Shown: positions 63,331 to 64,000 of the stretch, piece by piece
Numbering within the stretch: the first letter of the stretch is position 1
Layout of the letters: each line of letters starts with the position of its first letter
NCBI RefSeq assembly: GCF_030814135.1
Contig: NZ_JAUSUQ010000002.1
Span: 62,001 to 126,000 of the forward strand
Direction: 5' to 3'
Length of the DNA stretch: 64,000 bases
From: Caldalkalibacillus uzonensis
GTDB lineage: Bacteria > Bacillota > Bacilli > Caldalkalibacillales > Caldalkalibacillaceae
Position numbers and translations under genes: made by a program
The notes under the pieces: generated by a model
What the model saw: the letters and a program-made list of their open reading frames with translations, nothing else
Told to the model about the DNA's origin: nothing
Database searches by the model: none

Positions 63331-64000
63331 CTATCCCTCCAACAGCAGCGTTTCGGGATCTTCCAGCAACTCTTTCACCTTGACCAAGAAGCTGACCGCT
63401 TCTTTTCCGTCCACAATGCGATGGTCATAAGAGAGGGCAATATACATCATGGGGCGGTTTTCCATGTGCTCATCATCAACAGTGACAGGACGGGTTTGGA
63501 TTTTGTGCATGCCCAAAATACCCACCTGCGGGGGATTGAGAATCGGGGTGGACAGAAGAGAGCCGAACACCCCGCCATTGGTAATGGTAAATGTCCCTCC
63601 CTGCAAGTCCTTAATGCTCAGTTTGTTTTGACGGGCCTTATCTGCGAGCGAGGCAATCTCCCGTTCGATTTCCGCGAAGCTGAGTTTGTCGGCATTGCGC
63701 ACTACAGGAACCACCAGACCCTCATCGGTGGAAACAGCGACACCGATGTCATAATATTTTTTGACCAAGATCTCGTCCCCTTGAATCTCTGCATTTAACA
63801 AGGGGAATTTTTTCAAGGCACCGATGACTGCTTTGGTGAAGAAAGACATAAAACCCAATCTGACCCCGTGTTCTTTATAAAAGGATTCCTTGCGCCGTTT
63901 ACGCAGTTCCAGAATGGCGGTCATATCCACTTCATTAAAGGTGGTGAGCATGGCAGCTGTTTGTTGCGCTTCAACCAAACGCTTGGCAATAGTCTGCCTG
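63331..64000 (-). CDS. odhB: Dihydrolipoyl succinyltransferase, E2 of 2-oxoglutarate dehydrogenase (C-terminal part)
   Basis: The visible 222 codons are the catalytic domain of an E2 acyltransferase and continue beyond the window end ([11 protein letters not shown] precedes the first in-frame start-like codon). The [15 protein letters not shown] segment, the [17 protein letters not shown] region and the catalytic SYDHRIVDG His/Asp motif are present. The ending DPETLLLEG is that of Bacillus OdhB, so the succinyl enzyme is favoured over a branched-chain E2. It feeds the TCA cycle with aconitase. Confidence 0.9.
   Translation of the reverse strand, partial: RQTIAKRLVEAQQTAAMLTTFNEVDMTAILELRKRRKESFYKEHGVRLGFMSFFTKAVIGALKKFPLLNAEIQGDEILVKKYYDIGVAVSTDEGLVVPVVRNADKLSFAEIEREIASLADKARQNKLSIKDLQGGTFTITNGGVFGSLLSTPILNPPQVGILGMHKIQTRPVTVDDEHMENRPMMYIALSYDHRIVDGKEAVSFLVKVKELLEDPETLLLEG

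Overview
The window looks like a chromosomal segment of a spore-forming, Gram-positive member of the Bacillales. Four things point that way: the pyk-pfkA-accA-accD-malic enzyme-dnaE-ytrH-ytrI order known from Bacillus, a complete ger-type spore germinant receptor operon, several sporulation-type small proteins (YtrH, YtrI, YIEGIA and its partner, a YhcN/YlaJ-type lipoprotein, a YjcZ-type 30-residue peptide), and strong AGGAGG-type ribosome binding sites with GTG and TTG starts. A thermo-alkaliphilic Caldalkalibacillus-like host is my guess from overall protein flavour, not a demonstrated fact. No rRNA, tRNA, CRISPR array or insertion sequence was recognised.

Layout. 1-8 kb: central metabolism and replication on the minus strand (malic enzyme, a 61-residue protein, accD, accA, terminator, pfkA, start of pyk; dnaE upstream). 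8-10.4 kb: a plus-strand HAD phosphatase, ytrH, ytrI and a small unknown gene. 10.4-23.4 kb: an accessory minus-strand block. It holds two lipoproteins (one with a VWA domain) and an AT-rich stretch with a duplicated small membrane-protein gene, one copy frameshifted. Above these lies a Tad/Flp pilus operon (unknown gene, cpaB-like, tadZ, tadA, tadB, tadC, flp, tadE, tadG-like) that ends in a 536-residue membrane protein of unknown function. A good sigma-A promoter precedes the operon. 23.5-30.4 kb: a NatAB-type ABC exporter, ytpI, a decayed xanthine-dehydrogenase-type locus (FAD subunit truncated into a neighbouring terminator, Mo subunit frameshifted) and the YIEGIA gene pair. 30.5-38 kb: an SDR, a cation antiporter behind a yybP-ykoY manganese riboswitch, ytoI, a metallo-hydrolase, pgi and a sugar-dehydrogenase-like protein. 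38-46.8 kb: yhaN/yhaO DNA-repair-type genes, then a germinant receptor operon (small membrane protein, B, C, A subunits). 46.9-52.9 kb: sporulation lipoprotein, a small membrane-protein gene whose start and ribosome binding site lie in a hairpin, an IclR regulator divergent from aconitase, a YjcZ-type peptide and a PAP2 phosphatase.

53-63.1 kb: a catabolic cluster on the minus strand. A sigma-54 enhancer-binding activator with a PAS domain sits next to a near-perfect -24/-12 promoter driving a GntP-family permease and a 3-hydroxybutyrate-dehydrogenase-like SDR. A TRAP transporter (DctP, DctQ, DctM), an acyl-CoA synthetase and a broken iron-alcohol dehydrogenase follow. The simplest reading is sigma-54-controlled use of hydroxybutyrate or a related organic acid. 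The window ends inside odhB (2-oxoglutarate dehydrogenase E2).

Most noteworthy for follow-up: the Tad operon with its unexplained terminal membrane protein and duplicated downstream genes (possible effector/immunity arrangement); the Mn riboswitch over a supposed Ca/Na exchanger; the start-codon hairpin at 47.74 kb; three independently broken catabolic genes; and a probable ATT start codon.
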